DNA of 62,974 nucleotides from Phycisphaerales bacterium (GCA_029260515.1 JAJDDC010000049.1:1-62974), one strand, 5' to 3'. Positions 22,839-32,902 are shown, counted from the first letter of the stretch. Numbers and translations: made by a program. Notes: a model not told the origin generated them from the letters alone.

Positions 22839-23803
22839 CAGATAAGCCCCCCCGCGACACCGCCGGCCGCTTGCCCGACGCCCTGGCCGATCGCCTGGAT
22901 GTTCTGTTGCTGCGCGGCGTCCTGGGCAAGCTCGGCATTCGCTCTCGCCATCATGGCGTTCGACTGACCCCCGAGCTTCGTTACTTCGTTCCCGAACTTC
23001 TGCTGACGCAGTCGGTTCTGCCGCTCCAGGTTGGCACGCGCGGCCTCGTATGTCGACATCGTGTTCGTGTCGGCGACTCGCTGCCGTGTCCCGACGTTGT
23101 AAGCATTCGCCCTCGCGCGAGCGTCCGCAGCGTAACGCGCCGCGTTCGTCTGGTAGCCCATGAGTTGCTCGTTGAATCGGTTCGTCGCGCTTGTGCGCGC
23201 ACGAGAGAGGCCGATGTCTTGGCCGCGGATCTGCCCGCCCATGCCAGCCGACGTGAGGATGGCGTTCTCCCTTCGACCGAGAGCGGTAGCGGTCAAGTCC
23301 TTGCCCATTCGCGCCGCGAGCTCTCCGGTTCCCTGCCCCGCGAGCAAGCGGCTGCGAAGCTCCTCGCCGGCGCCCATGCGGCCACGCTCACGAAGGTCTC
23401 TTGCGACAGCGCCCTGGCTTCGGTTGAAGCCCTGCTGGACAGCGCCCTGCGCACGGTCAGCGGCAAGGCGGTCAGCGAGCGGCAGGCCGTCGCGACTGAT
23501 CTCCTGCATCTGCTTGAGGCTTTGCGTCTGCGCGCGACGCATCAGCGGGGAGTCTTCTGGCAGCGCTGCGCCGTCAGCAAGGACCGCGTCGTAAACTTCC
23601 GGAGCAATCTCCCCGACCATCTGGAGCTGCGGCGCAGTAAGCGTCCGCATGTCGAACTCCGGGTCTTTGAGCTGCTGCCAGAGACGCACGACGGCGTCGT
23701 ACTCACCGGGGAGGTCGCCGGCAGTGAGGAGGCCAATCGCGCCGCCGATGGCACCACCGATTCCACCCCCAATCCCGCCACCAGCTCCTGCTCCGATAGG
23801 CAT
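22838..23803 (-). CDS. putative internal virion protein with Gly-rich N-terminus (321 aa)
   Basis: Residues 3-25 are almost pure Gly/Ala/Ile, a membrane-active type of segment. The rest is Ala/Arg/Gln-rich helix with repeated N-R-x-Q and A-R-A patterns. This composition is common in podovirus injection proteins. ATGA overlap with the next gene. Confidence 0.55.
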   Translation of the reverse strand: MPIGAGAGGGIGGGIGGAIGGAIGLLTAGDLPGEYDAVVRLWQQLKDPEFDMRTLTAPQLQMVGEIAPEVYDAVLADGAALPEDSPLMRRAQTQSLKQMQEISRDGLPLADRLAADRAQGAVQQGFNRSQGAVARDLRERGRMGAGEELRSRLLAGQGTGELAARMGKDLTATALGRRENAILTSAGMGGQIRGQDIGLSRARTSATNRFNEQLMGYQTNAARYAADARARANAYNVGTRQRVADTNTMSTYEAARANLERQNRLRQQKFGNEVTKLGGQSNAMMARANAELAQDAAQQQNIQAIGQGVGQAAGGVAGGLI

Positions 23804-23813
23804 CCGTTACTCC

Positions 23814-25538
23814 TTATCCGAAAAATAAAGCCGACGTCTTGGCGCCCGCCGAGCTATCGCCGAGAAGTCCGCCGAGGTCTCCGATACCACCAATCTTAGC
23901 CCACTTCGCCTTCGAGCGAGCCTTCTTGTATTTGCTTCGAGCTCGACGAGCGAGGGAGAGCCACTGCCTCTTGTTGTTGCTAAGGCTCGCCTTCTGGTTC
24001 TCCAGTGTGAGTATTTCGTTTTCGAGGAAGGCTTCAACGTCCGCAGAAATACGGGCCGCCCGAAACCCTTCCCCTGACGCTTCGATCCTGTCGAGAGACC
24101 CGACGATCTCGTTGATGCGATTGTAGATTCGCCGCTGGTCCTCCGTCGAGACGTTGCCGCGTGACGGCTGCGTTCCTGGGTCAAAGCTGGCGTATCCGCG
24201 TACGTCCGGGAGCTGTATCTTGCTGCCGAACTGAGATGGATTGTAAGTGTCGAACTCGCCCTCAGCGCCCGGGGAGAACAGCGCGTCGAGCTCCCGCTGC
24301 CTCTCGACCGCACGCTTGCGGATCACTTCTCGGTCCTGCGGCGACACACCTGGGTTGTCTTCGTCCCACTGCGGGTCGAGCTGGTTGATTCTCGAGCGTC
24401 CGTGTCGTCCGAGGTGCGGCGTCAGGAGGGGAACGTCGGCGATGTCTCCGTACTTCGCCATGATCTCCGCGCGAACCCTTTCGCTCTCCGCAAGACCGAC
24501 TTGCGCCTCGGTCTGCAAGCGAGTCGGGTCAAACGTCAGGCCCCCCTCCGCAACGCCATCAAGTGCGGAAAGGGAGCCCGACTCCAGGAGATCTCGATAT
24601 GCCGACTCGATACTCGCCTGCGACGCCGCCCTCTCAGCAACCTGCGCGTCGAGGTCACCAGCCAGCCCCGCACGCTGCGCGTTGAGGTAGTCCGTCGCCG
24701 CCTGTGAGATAGCTCGCTCTTCGGTGCCACGCTGGGCGGCAAAGGTGGAAGCTGCCAGGCCCTCGCGCTCGGCGAGAGAACGCAAGCGTCCGACCTCGCT
24801 CTCGCCGGCGGCGCGACGCTGCTGGAATTCAGTGGAGCCAAGGAGGCGCCGCGACTCAGCGGAAGCCTCGCCGGGAGTGAGCCCGGGGATTGCCTGCTGC
24901 AGTAGCGACTTGATTCCGCCGCCCGTGCGCAAGGCCGCAGCGCGATCCTGGAGCCCTCCGAGCTTGTGGTAGGCCTCGGCGAGCGCCTGCTCGTCCACGC
25001 CTGATGGCCCCGAGTAGGCCGCACCGACAAGCCCGCGCGCATCGTTGATCGCCGCGACCTGGCTCTCTGGGTCCTGAAAACTGCCGAGGGCACCGGACAG
25101 AACCATCTCTCCGTCAACACCCTCGAAGGTCCGGCTGGCCCCGGCAGAGTTGTAGAAGTCATCAATTCCCTTGGTGAGCGATGCGCCCGTCGAAGAGAGC
25201 CCTGTCGTCAGCGGACTCAGCAGGCGGTCCTCGATGCTGCCTTGGTTTGAGCGTCCACCGACACCAGGAGTCTGCGCCGCGCTCGCCGCTGCCGCGCCTG
25301 AGTTGGCCGGCGCGCTTGAGGCGCTCGAAGCGCTCGAAGCGCTCGAAGCAGCAGCCGGGCTCGACGATGCTCCGCCGCCGCCAGAAAGGGGGATCTCGCC
25401 ACCCTGCTGTTGCGCCCCCAGCGGCAAGTCGCTACCAGGCGCCGGCGCGGCGACTGGAGCTTCAGCGCCAACGCCAAGGAGGTTGTCGCGCTCTTGGTCA
25501 AACGTCGGAGCGTTATCTGAGACGTATACTCCAGCCAT
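23814..25538 (-). CDS. putative internal virion protein (574 aa)
   Basis: An acidic start, a Ser/Ala low-complexity segment (residues 60-90, three near-identical A-S-S repeats) and a long helical body with regular Ala/Gln/Glu, plus a Lys/Arg-rich end. Fourth member of the set of large helical proteins in this part of the virion block. Tail-needle or ejection protein are the alternatives. Confidence 0.5.
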   Translation of the reverse strand: MAGVYVSDNAPTFDQERDNLLGVGAEAPVAAPAPGSDLPLGAQQQGGEIPLSGGGGASSSPAAASSASSASSASSAPANSGAAAASAAQTPGVGGRSNQGSIEDRLLSPLTTGLSSTGASLTKGIDDFYNSAGASRTFEGVDGEMVLSGALGSFQDPESQVAAINDARGLVGAAYSGPSGVDEQALAEAYHKLGGLQDRAAALRTGGGIKSLLQQAIPGLTPGEASAESRRLLGSTEFQQRRAAGESEVGRLRSLAEREGLAASTFAAQRGTEERAISQAATDYLNAQRAGLAGDLDAQVAERAASQASIESAYRDLLESGSLSALDGVAEGGLTFDPTRLQTEAQVGLAESERVRAEIMAKYGDIADVPLLTPHLGRHGRSRINQLDPQWDEDNPGVSPQDREVIRKRAVERQRELDALFSPGAEGEFDTYNPSQFGSKIQLPDVRGYASFDPGTQPSRGNVSTEDQRRIYNRINEIVGSLDRIEASGEGFRAARISADVEAFLENEILTLENQKASLSNNKRQWLSLARRARSKYKKARSKAKWAKIGGIGDLGGLLGDSSAGAKTSALFFG

Positions 25539-25539
25539 C

Positions 25540-25944
25540 TTACGACGAAGGCCCTCTGATTCTTATCTTGACGTTCACGACACCCGAAGGTGCCGGCGCC
25601 GGCCACACAGCGCGCACGCTCACCTTATTCTCGCCTGGAACTGAAAAGTCGAACCGCGGAGTCACCGGCTGATTGTCAGCGCCGAGAAAGTCACTACTGA
25701 TGAAGCTGACCTCTTCGGGGATTCCCCGCACCTCCTCCGCAGAAATGTCGACGAAGACGCTGTCACGCATCTCAACCACGCGCTCGACCGCGTTGAAATT
25801 GTCGGCGAAGGAGATGTCCCCCTGCATGGCTTCGGTGAGCACCTGAGTTTGCTTAACGAGCGCGTCAATCAGACGCCAGTACTTTTCCTCGATGTCTGGG
25901 TGCTGCGCTTTCGTCGGTGGTGAGAAACTTTCGATTCTTGGCAT
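25540..25944 (-). CDS. hypothetical virion-associated protein (134 aa)
   Basis: Helical N-terminal half (D-I-E-E-K-Y-W-R-L-I-D-A-L-V-K) and a beta-strand C-terminal half (V-S-V-R-A-V-W-P and V-V-N-V-K-I-R-I-R). It lies between the nozzle-like gene and the internal proteins, overlapping the former by one base. Possibly a tail adaptor. Confidence 0.55.
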   Translation of the reverse strand: MPRIESFSPPTKAQHPDIEEKYWRLIDALVKQTQVLTEAMQGDISFADNFNAVERVVEMRDSVFVDISAEEVRGIPEEVSFISSDFLGADNQPVTPRFDFSVPGENKVSVRAVWPAPAPSGVVNVKIRIRGPSS

Positions 25945-28796
25945 TAGTCAGGCGTCCTCACAAGTCGACTCGAGAGCTTGCGACCGAAGAACGCAGTCGA
26001 GAGAATGGAGAACTTTTCCTTCGCGGCACGGTGCCGATACATCAGCGTAATCCGCTGGCAGCGCTGGTGCTGCCGAGGAACAGGAGTAACGATCGGCGTG
26101 GCGCTTTTGTAGGTCGCCCCCCAAGGCTGCTCGCCCCACCCGAATTGGCCCCATCCCGAAGTGCTCTCCAGCTCGATAACGTCAACCCACTCAGGCACGG
26201 GAACAACGTCGGAGGAGAAGCCGAGTTCGTGGGAGAACGCGGAGTCCTTCTCTATCGTCACTGCAGCGTAGGTGAAGTGCTTCTTCACCTCTGTCATCTT
26301 TGCGTCTTCGGGAGCCCACGTCACCTGGCAGTCGATCGGTATCGACACGTTCGCAGCGAAGCTCGTGACGGACGACGTCCCACTGGAGACCTTCAGCCCT
26401 TGCAGGGCGAGGATATCAAAGAAGCCCCCGACGACGGACGCGCTCGAGGCCGGCAGGAAGCCCGACAGGTCTCGGTCGAGCTCTACGTGATACGTGTCGC
26501 TTCCGAGGCTTGTCACGTTGAAGCAGCGGGCTTCGCTCGTGAGGTACTTAAACAGGAACCCCTTGCGCAGGGTCGCTCCAGTGTAAGTGTACGTGACATT
26601 GAGAAAGCTGACCGTGTCTCCGGCAGCGTTCGTCGACGTGGTCGAGGAGTTCACGGTGATCGCGATGTCCTCGTCCTGGTAGTCGCTATTCCCGAGGGCT
26701 GATGGGTCGTTGCGCTGCTGGAGAACGTACTTGTCTTCGGAGTGTCCGAGGTAGAGTTTCTCGTCCTCGAAGAGAACAGCCCCGCAGGCAACCTTCTTCT
26801 TCCAGCTTGTCCATTCCTTCGTCAGGTAGTTGTAGACCCAAGCCACACGAGGGGCTTCGTTCGAGGCGACCTCTTTAGCCCACAGGATATAGAGGTGCTG
26901 CTTCTCGTGGCCGACTGCGAATGAGTCTTCGAAGTCGACGAGGTCTTCGATGTCCCCCTCGATCGGCCAGCTCAGCAATGCCGTGCCCTGCTCGTCGATA
27001 CGGAGGACCCCCTGCGTAGAGAGGCAGAACACGCCGTTGTTCAGCTTCACGGCGCAGTCCCCGTTCTTGATTCGAACGGTCGGGTCAAGCTGCTTAGTGA
27101 CGAAGGAGTTCTCGCCCTCTCCGCTGAGGCGCCAGACGCCCTCCTCCTTCAGGATGATAAGTGAGTCTCGCGTCGAGCGGATAGCGATGATCGGGGAATC
27201 GTCAGAGCCAATCTCTTCGAAGTTGCCCAGGGGAACCGCATCGGGCTTCTCGAACTTCGACTTGTACAGGCCGTTGATCTTCTGGCTGTCACTCGATGGG
27301 ACCGAGTTGCCCGACGTCGGCAGTTGCTGCTCAAAGCTGTCGCCGACGTCAGTGTCGCTCGCGAGCATGTAGAATTTGCCCGTCTCGAAGTTGCGAGCGC
27401 GGACGAGTACGCGACCCGGGGGGTCCGTGTCGAGCGACGAATAGTGAGCGTAGAAGTTCGCGTCCGTCGTATGCCGATTGATGACCCGCACAAAACTCCT
27501 CATCGTCTCGGCGATATTCTGCGAGGTGGTGAGCTCTGCGGTGCTGAGCAAGAACTTGCGGTTCGGGATGTCCTCCGCGGCGGCGAACTCATAGTCGATC
27601 GCTGTGCCGCCGCCGATGCGAATCGATATCTTGTCGCCGTTGGAGATGTCGGTCAGCGAGTCGAGCTGGATTTCGATGAAGTGCGGCTGCTTGCAGTTGA
27701 CGTAGAAGACGTGCCCCTTGTAAAGGGCGACGTCAACCGACAGCGGAGGCCGAGAGTTCTCCCGGTCGATCGTGTCGAGGCTTGGGTTCGTGTAGAGCGA
27801 GTCGCCGAGGAAGGCTTGGTCGACCTCGTCGGTGTAGTCGACCGTCTTGGCTGTGACTTGCGCCGCGGTCAGCTTCCTCTTCGTGACAAGGGAATGCTCG
27901 TCGCCCGTGACGTTACCCGAAGCGCCGGACAGGTTCGTCCGGTAGATCTCGTAAGACTCGTCAGCCAGGGCCTCGGCGGGGACTGTGAAGGTCAAATCCA
28001 CAGAGAGGGCCCTACCGATGCTCGCATCGTTCTCTGGTGTTACTGGAGTTCCCGTGAGGGTGAAGGTGTAGGTGTCGACATCAACAACAGTGATCGTCGC
28101 CTTCGTTCCGTTGTAGGCGGTCTCCGTCGCCCCTGTGACTTCGATCGTGTCGCCCGTCATGTAGCCGTGCGCGGTGTGTGTCACCGTCGCAGTCGAGGCT
28201 CCGTCGTGGGCGATAGTGACAGAGGTCACGGGGTTCGTTACCGTCTTTTTGTAGGACGGCGCGCCGCGTATCTCTCGGTCATTCTCGTCCTTGCGCATCC
28301 ACACAATGCGGTAGCCGACTTGATTGTCCGGCGTAAACCAGTCGCCGCCGGTCCCTGACAGCGTGGCTTCTGTGTCAAGCCCAGCCACGTGGCCGGCGCG
28401 AACGGGGTCGTTCGTCAGTGCGTCGTTCGCGTAGACGCCTCTCTCGGTAGTGAAGAAAAGACTCCGACGCGCTTCCACACTACGGATCTTGCTGACCCCG
28501 GGCGGCGCGTTAAAATTCCCAGCCCAAGCGATGAAAGTTCCGAGCGCGTCGGAGTCGTACTTCAGCTCGTCGCCGTCGTGGACGATCAGGCGATCCTTGA
28601 AGTCGAGGAGCGCCCTCGCTCCAACTGTGAGCTCGTCGCCGTAACGATCGAGCCCGAGGCGGGGCTCCAGAACTCCAGGACGAGACACCACACAGTTCAC
28701 CGCCTGGACAAGGCCACCTTCCGGAACCCCCGAGGTCGGGCTGTAGTGAGTGTAGAGTCCTTTGACCCGCCGTTGCGGGACGAGAGCTGGAGGCAT
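25944..28796 (-). CDS. putative tail nozzle / beta-propeller protein (950 aa)
   Basis: Opens with G-L-Y-T-H-Y-S-P-T-S-G-V-P-E-G-G-L and repeats blade-like strands (F-K-D-R-L-I-V-H-D-G, L-F-F-T-T-E-R-G-V-Y, V-W-R-L-S-G-E-G, G-V-F-C-L-S-T-Q-G-V). This matches the beta-propeller nozzle proteins of short-tailed phages (T7 gp12, P22 gp10 type). A fibronectin-like insert lies near 210-320. Its partner, the adaptor at 28796-29770, is directly upstream with an ATGA overlap. Confidence 0.7.
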   Translation of the reverse strand: MPPALVPQRRVKGLYTHYSPTSGVPEGGLVQAVNCVVSRPGVLEPRLGLDRYGDELTVGARALLDFKDRLIVHDGDELKYDSDALGTFIAWAGNFNAPPGVSKIRSVEARRSLFFTTERGVYANDALTNDPVRAGHVAGLDTEATLSGTGGDWFTPDNQVGYRIVWMRKDENDREIRGAPSYKKTVTNPVTSVTIAHDGASTATVTHTAHGYMTGDTIEVTGATETAYNGTKATITVVDVDTYTFTLTGTPVTPENDASIGRALSVDLTFTVPAEALADESYEIYRTNLSGASGNVTGDEHSLVTKRKLTAAQVTAKTVDYTDEVDQAFLGDSLYTNPSLDTIDRENSRPPLSVDVALYKGHVFYVNCKQPHFIEIQLDSLTDISNGDKISIRIGGGTAIDYEFAAAEDIPNRKFLLSTAELTTSQNIAETMRSFVRVINRHTTDANFYAHYSSLDTDPPGRVLVRARNFETGKFYMLASDTDVGDSFEQQLPTSGNSVPSSDSQKINGLYKSKFEKPDAVPLGNFEEIGSDDSPIIAIRSTRDSLIILKEEGVWRLSGEGENSFVTKQLDPTVRIKNGDCAVKLNNGVFCLSTQGVLRIDEQGTALLSWPIEGDIEDLVDFEDSFAVGHEKQHLYILWAKEVASNEAPRVAWVYNYLTKEWTSWKKKVACGAVLFEDEKLYLGHSEDKYVLQQRNDPSALGNSDYQDEDIAITVNSSTTSTNAAGDTVSFLNVTYTYTGATLRKGFLFKYLTSEARCFNVTSLGSDTYHVELDRDLSGFLPASSASVVGGFFDILALQGLKVSSGTSSVTSFAANVSIPIDCQVTWAPEDAKMTEVKKHFTYAAVTIEKDSAFSHELGFSSDVVPVPEWVDVIELESTSGWGQFGWGEQPWGATYKSATPIVTPVPRQHQRCQRITLMYRHRAAKEKFSILSTAFFGRKLSSRLVRTPD

Positions 28797-29770
28797 CAGC
28801 GAATCCTTCCGTGGGCGTCGAGAAACCTTCCTCCGCGAATAAATCGAGGCTTAACCTCGACGCGATGTTCCATATTCCCCAGCGCGCCGCGAGAGCGCTG
28901 ATCCCTGCGGCCGTAGAGCATAAGGTTCAGGCGATCCCTTTTCGGCTTCGAGGATTCAATGTCGCCGTCGTCCTCAAGGATCACACAAGCAGCCCCGAGC
29001 GCAGCGGCGGGGTGGAGCTCCTTCGGGATGCCCGGCAACCCGGCCTCCCCAGCGAGGCAGATGTAGTCACCGGCAGCAAGGGCGATGTCGCCTTGCACGG
29101 AACCGTCAATGACCGAGCTGAAGGTGATCGTCGTCCCTGAGACCACTGAGACCGATCGGTCCCACACCTTCACTTCGGCTCCAGAGTTCGGGGAGTGAGC
29201 GTCGAAGGTGTCGGTTATCGTCCAGGCTGTCGGCGCTTCCGCCGTTAGCGTTACGCTCGTCGTCGAATCGACAGACTCGATGATTCTCACCGCGGTCGAC
29301 AGGACCAGCTCTCCGGGCGAGAAGTAGAACGGGATGTGAAGGATCTCGTCGGGGCTTCCGCCAATAGGCGGCCAGAGGACGACCTCGTTGCCCTCCAGGT
29401 AGAAGCCCGATGGGCTGTTCGACGCGTCGGCCGAGCCGTAGCGCTCGTCGATGTCTCCGTCCGGAATGTGCGTCAACACGCGCACAACATTCCCGTCAGA
29501 GTCGACGAGGCGAATGTCTCGCGCCTTCTGGTACATCGCTCGAGCCGGGATGCGGTAGCGCGAAGTGCTCGCGACCAGCGTCGTCGCCGGGGTGCGGACG
29601 AAGTAGTTCTCCTGTGTCTCCATCACCGCCGGGTAGAGTTCGGCCAAGAGAAACTCGTTGATCCGATTCAGGATGTCCTGGTCCTCGCTGCCGGTCGACC
29701 CGGTATTCGGGATCCTGGCTTCGTCTCGGACCTTGGCGATGAGCTCTTCAGCAGTGAACTTGCGCGGCAT
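28796..29770 (-). CDS. putative head-tail/nozzle adaptor (324 aa)
   Basis: Helical N-terminus (A-E-E-L-I-A-K-V-R-D-E-A-R), a strand-rich centre with an inserted beta domain (T-T-S-V-T-L-T-A-E-A), and a basic C-terminal helix (R-D-R-L-N-L-M-L-Y-G-R-R). This is the general layout of T7 gp11 or P22 gp4-type tail tube proteins. I start at ATG 29770, which overlaps the upstream TAA (TAATG); the extension to 29803 is not needed. Confidence 0.6.
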   Translation of the reverse strand: MPRKFTAEELIAKVRDEARIPNTGSTGSEDQDILNRINEFLLAELYPAVMETQENYFVRTPATTLVASTSRYRIPARAMYQKARDIRLVDSDGNVVRVLTHIPDGDIDERYGSADASNSPSGFYLEGNEVVLWPPIGGSPDEILHIPFYFSPGELVLSTAVRIIESVDSTTSVTLTAEAPTAWTITDTFDAHSPNSGAEVKVWDRSVSVVSGTTITFSSVIDGSVQGDIALAAGDYICLAGEAGLPGIPKELHPAAALGAACVILEDDGDIESSKPKRDRLNLMLYGRRDQRSRGALGNMEHRVEVKPRFIRGGRFLDAHGRIR

Positions 29771-32232
29771 TAGTTGTCTGCTTTCGGGCCAATCATCAGC
29801 CACTCGGCAGCCGATGCGTCGTAGATGAACTGGATCACTTCCTCGGGGTCGTTCATCGTCACCGAGGCGTTACTGATCGTCTGAATGTTCCCAGAGCCAA
29901 CGGAGACGTCTCGGATCGTGACATCCTGCGTCACCAGCTCCTGGCGAAGCGTCAGGATCATCCCATCCACGCCGCCATTGATCGTATCAAGCTCGTCCGT
30001 GGCCGCGTTCCCCTCGGTGTCCATGACGTGAAAGTTCGTCGTCACGGTCAAGACCCCGGTCGCGATCACGATAGACGTGGATGTGTCGCCGGCGCTAAGA
30101 CTCCCCGTGACATCAACGTCTCCGGTGATGGTCGCGTTCGTCCCGACCGTGAGCGCCGCATCCACGACCACGCTGTCTTGCGTTCCCCAGACGTTCGCAC
30201 CATCTCGGTGCCACTCGACATAGTCAGTACTCCCGACGCGGAGATATCCGGCGGCGGCCGACGTCGTTACGTTGCCTGTGTGGTCGGCTCCCGGTCCGTA
30301 CGCAACCCAGCCTGACGAGGTTGTCGTGCCGGTCTCTTTCAGGTATAGCGTCGTCCCGGTCGCGCCCGTGTCGCGCATGTAGAGCGAGCCCTCGGGGGCT
30401 GCGACGGTCGTCTCCGGACTTACGTCTCCCGAGTAGATGCGAGCACCCTCAACCGTAGCAACCGTAGAGAAGTGGTCCGTGTAGTCGACGCCGTCGATCA
30501 GGACCTTGTCGGCGATTGTCGTGAAGCTGTAGTTCCCGACCGCGCCCATGTCCAGGAAGACGTTATTGTCACAGAGAACCCGATCGACGAGGTTCAGAGT
30601 GATCGCACTTCCGGCCGAGAAGTTGCCAACGTCCTCGATGTGATTGTCGCGAACGATGACATCGATGTCGCGGGTCGCCCCGTCGCTGATGACCAGAGCT
30701 CGCTCGTCCGCCGTGTCGACAGTGTTCCCGATGTACTCAAGCGAAGACTGTGCCGTGGAATCCTGAATCCTAACGACCGGATTCGTATCGTGCGTCAGGC
30801 CTCGCATCACGTTCTGGTTGACGCGGATCGTCCCGTCAAAGTAGCGAACGAGGACGGCGGAGCCGGTTCCGTTGATCTGGTTCCCGATGATGTCGATGTC
30901 GGTGAACAGGTTGCTCGAGTCTGCGACACAGTAGATCCCGTAGTCGAACCCACCGGCAGTGGTGAAGCCTTCGATCGTGTTCCCGATGATCTGGAACCTG
31001 TCTTTTACGGCGTTTGTCGAGCGGTTCTCGATATTGATAACACCGTCTACGGTCGTAGGGAAGTTCGTCGACACCTCGTTGCGCAGGATGTTGTGGAGGA
31101 TTTTTATGTTGTTCGACTTCTGAACGCGGATCCCCTCGCCAGCCAAGTCCTCGATCAAGTTGTTCTGGATGGTCGAGTCGTCGCCGTTTTGGTAAATGTG
31201 GATACACGCCGAGAAGTTCCCGTGAGTCGACTGCTCGGTCCCGAGTCCGATCAGGTGGTTCGACTCGATCAGGCAGCGCTGCGGCGTACCGTCTGCCGCG
31301 CTCACCAATATCCCGCCGGGGTTGTCTCCCGCCACGCCAGGGTCCGTCGACTCGATTCGGTTGTGGTGGACCCAGAGCAGCGAGTTCGACGCCACGCTCT
31401 TAGTAACGTGAATCGCCAGGGTTTCCCCGTTGGCGGTCGCGTCGTGCTTCGCCATGTCCTTGAAGAGGCACTGCGTGATCTCCGCTCGCGTACCGATCTC
31501 GCGAAGCTGAATCGCAGCCTCTTGCGTCCCCGTGAAGGTGACGCGCTCGCAGCGGAACTCCAGAACGTCGAGCTCTATCGCTGGGAGGTCCACGTCTGCG
31601 ACGTTGGCTCGATTTCCATCAATCGTCAGGTCGGAGATGAAAAAGCGATTCACATTGTCGTCCGCCCCGGTATCACCCGCGCCGATCTGCTTTATCATCG
31701 CAGTCGTCGAGCTGCCGAGGTGGCGCAGGGTGGTGACCCCCTCGCCGGCACCCACGAAGGTGTAGTCCCCGTTCGCCAGCGGCGTCATGTCCGAGAGGTC
31801 GAAAACGCCAGGGGGGATGTAAATCAGCCCTGCGCCATCCGCCGCAGCCATCGCCGTCTCGAAAGCTGCCGTGTCGTCGGTTGCGTCGTCCGCGATAGCT
31901 CCGTAAGCGGCGGCCGTCACATCAATGACTGCGATACCAGAGCCAGTGACGAACGACAGCGCCGCGGAACCGTCGGTCTGGAGGAACTGGCCCGTCGTGC
32001 CATCCGTCGCCGGCATGGAGAAGGTGACGTCCCCCGACAGCGATGCCGGCGCCCGCAGGGCGATGTAGTTGGCCCCGTTGGCCCGAGACTCGATGAAGCG
32101 GATCTCTCCGCGATCATGAAGCCTGTAGATCGTGCCGGCGAAAGCCAGCGGAATAGAGAAGACCAAGCTCCACACGACAAGAGCGAAGGAGATCTCGAAG
32201 AACCTCCCGATCCGTTCTTTCAGGCGTCTCAA
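29770..32232 (-). CDS. right-handed beta-helix tail spike with N-terminal signal-like segment (820 aa)
   Basis: Residues 13-32 are a hydrophobic stretch after a basic start (R-R-L-K-E-R), as in a signal peptide. A pectate-lyase-like motif follows (A-A-Y-G-A-I-A-D-D-A-T-D-D-T-A-A-F, then Y-I-P-P-G-V-F). Many Asn-rich coils come next (I-Q-N-N-L-I-E-D, I-I-G-N-T-I-E-G). The C-terminus (600-820) is a beta-rich fibre-like domain ending in L-M-I-G-P. Probably a polysaccharide-binding or cleaving spike. The start is TTG, overlapping the upstream TGA (TTGA). Confidence 0.75.
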   Translation of the reverse strand: MRRLKERIGRFFEISFALVVWSLVFSIPLAFAGTIYRLHDRGEIRFIESRANGANYIALRAPASLSGDVTFSMPATDGTTGQFLQTDGSAALSFVTGSGIAVIDVTAAAYGAIADDATDDTAAFETAMAAADGAGLIYIPPGVFDLSDMTPLANGDYTFVGAGEGVTTLRHLGSSTTAMIKQIGAGDTGADDNVNRFFISDLTIDGNRANVADVDLPAIELDVLEFRCERVTFTGTQEAAIQLREIGTRAEITQCLFKDMAKHDATANGETLAIHVTKSVASNSLLWVHHNRIESTDPGVAGDNPGGILVSAADGTPQRCLIESNHLIGLGTEQSTHGNFSACIHIYQNGDDSTIQNNLIEDLAGEGIRVQKSNNIKILHNILRNEVSTNFPTTVDGVINIENRSTNAVKDRFQIIGNTIEGFTTAGGFDYGIYCVADSSNLFTDIDIIGNQINGTGSAVLVRYFDGTIRVNQNVMRGLTHDTNPVVRIQDSTAQSSLEYIGNTVDTADERALVISDGATRDIDVIVRDNHIEDVGNFSAGSAITLNLVDRVLCDNNVFLDMGAVGNYSFTTIADKVLIDGVDYTDHFSTVATVEGARIYSGDVSPETTVAAPEGSLYMRDTGATGTTLYLKETGTTTSSGWVAYGPGADHTGNVTTSAAAGYLRVGSTDYVEWHRDGANVWGTQDSVVVDAALTVGTNATITGDVDVTGSLSAGDTSTSIVIATGVLTVTTNFHVMDTEGNAATDELDTINGGVDGMILTLRQELVTQDVTIRDVSVGSGNIQTISNASVTMNDPEEVIQFIYDASAAEWLMIGPKADN

Positions 32233-32444
32233 GTCTTAACTCCTCCCTTTGTGATCGTCCGCAGGACGACGTGGACGACCGCGACCACCGCCGCGAGGTT
32301 CGAAATGAGGATGGGGTCGGACAGGAGCTGCCCGTCGAGCACCATCGAGTTCGCGCCGAAGAAGCCAGCGCTGAGGGCGCCGAGCCAAACCGTTTTGGAC
32401 TTCGAGAAGTGCTTGGTCTCCGGAGTCTTGACGTCTTCTGCCAT
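32229..32444 (-). CDS. small membrane protein, holin candidate (71 aa)
   Basis: Two hydrophobic segments (residues 18-34 and 43-62) separated by a polar turn, with charged ends (N-terminal K-T-P-E-T-K, C-terminal T-K-G-G-V-K-T). Size and layout fit a class II holin, but it lies beside the spike gene rather than a lysis enzyme, so other membrane roles are possible. Confidence 0.5.
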   Translation of the reverse strand: MAEDVKTPETKHFSKSKTVWLGALSAGFFGANSMVLDGQLLSDPILISNLAAVVAVVHVVLRTITKGGVKT

Positions 32445-32899
32445 CAGAAATTCCTTTTGTCTTCAAGCCACAACGATCGCGTCGACTCCCAGAAAAGAGT
32501 CATCACAGCGCCGTCAAAGAAGGTCGCCGCGCCGTTGAGCTTCGTGTTGTCGCTCGCTCCGATGATTTCAACCGTGTTCGTATCGTCTGTTCCCTCGAGA
32601 ACGAGGAGTTGGCCGTTCGTCGATCCGTTCGCAATCGCCGTGGTGGCGCTCAGCGTGACGGCAGCGCTCGTTCCCGCGATTCTGTGCCTCGGCTTCGTCG
32701 GAGTCAGGGTCCCACCCGCCGCGAAGGTCGTTGTCGCCGAGTCGAGAACCATGAAAGGGACGTCGCTCACCAACGTCGCCAGGCCGTTAAGAGCTTTCGC
32801 CATATCCTCGAGAAGGGACGTAACCTCTGGCCCCCAGCCGTCCTCGCCGACGACAGGTATCGTTCTGTCCGTTCCGAAGAGTGCCTGAGTGATGCTCAT
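32444..32899 (-). CDS. hypothetical virion-associated protein (151 aa)
   Basis: Helical start, then a beta domain with V-T-L-S-A-T-T-A-I-A and Q-L-L-V-L-E-G-T-D, ending L-W-L-E-D-K-R-N-F. This C-terminal pattern is found in tail-fibre and spike accessory domains. One-base overlap with the next gene. Confidence 0.5.
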   Translation of the reverse strand: MSITQALFGTDRTIPVVGEDGWGPEVTSLLEDMAKALNGLATLVSDVPFMVLDSATTTFAAGGTLTPTKPRHRIAGTSAAVTLSATTAIANGSTNGQLLVLEGTDDTNTVEIIGASDNTKLNGAATFFDGAVMTLFWESTRSLWLEDKRNF

Positions 32900-32902
32900 C
32901 GA

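Noticed and set aside
30472..32538. 688-aa rightward frame
   Set aside because: Antisense to the 820-aa beta-helix spike; no ribosome site; GC-rich third positions of the real gene keep the opposite frame open. The same holds for 1226-2188 and 27324-28358.
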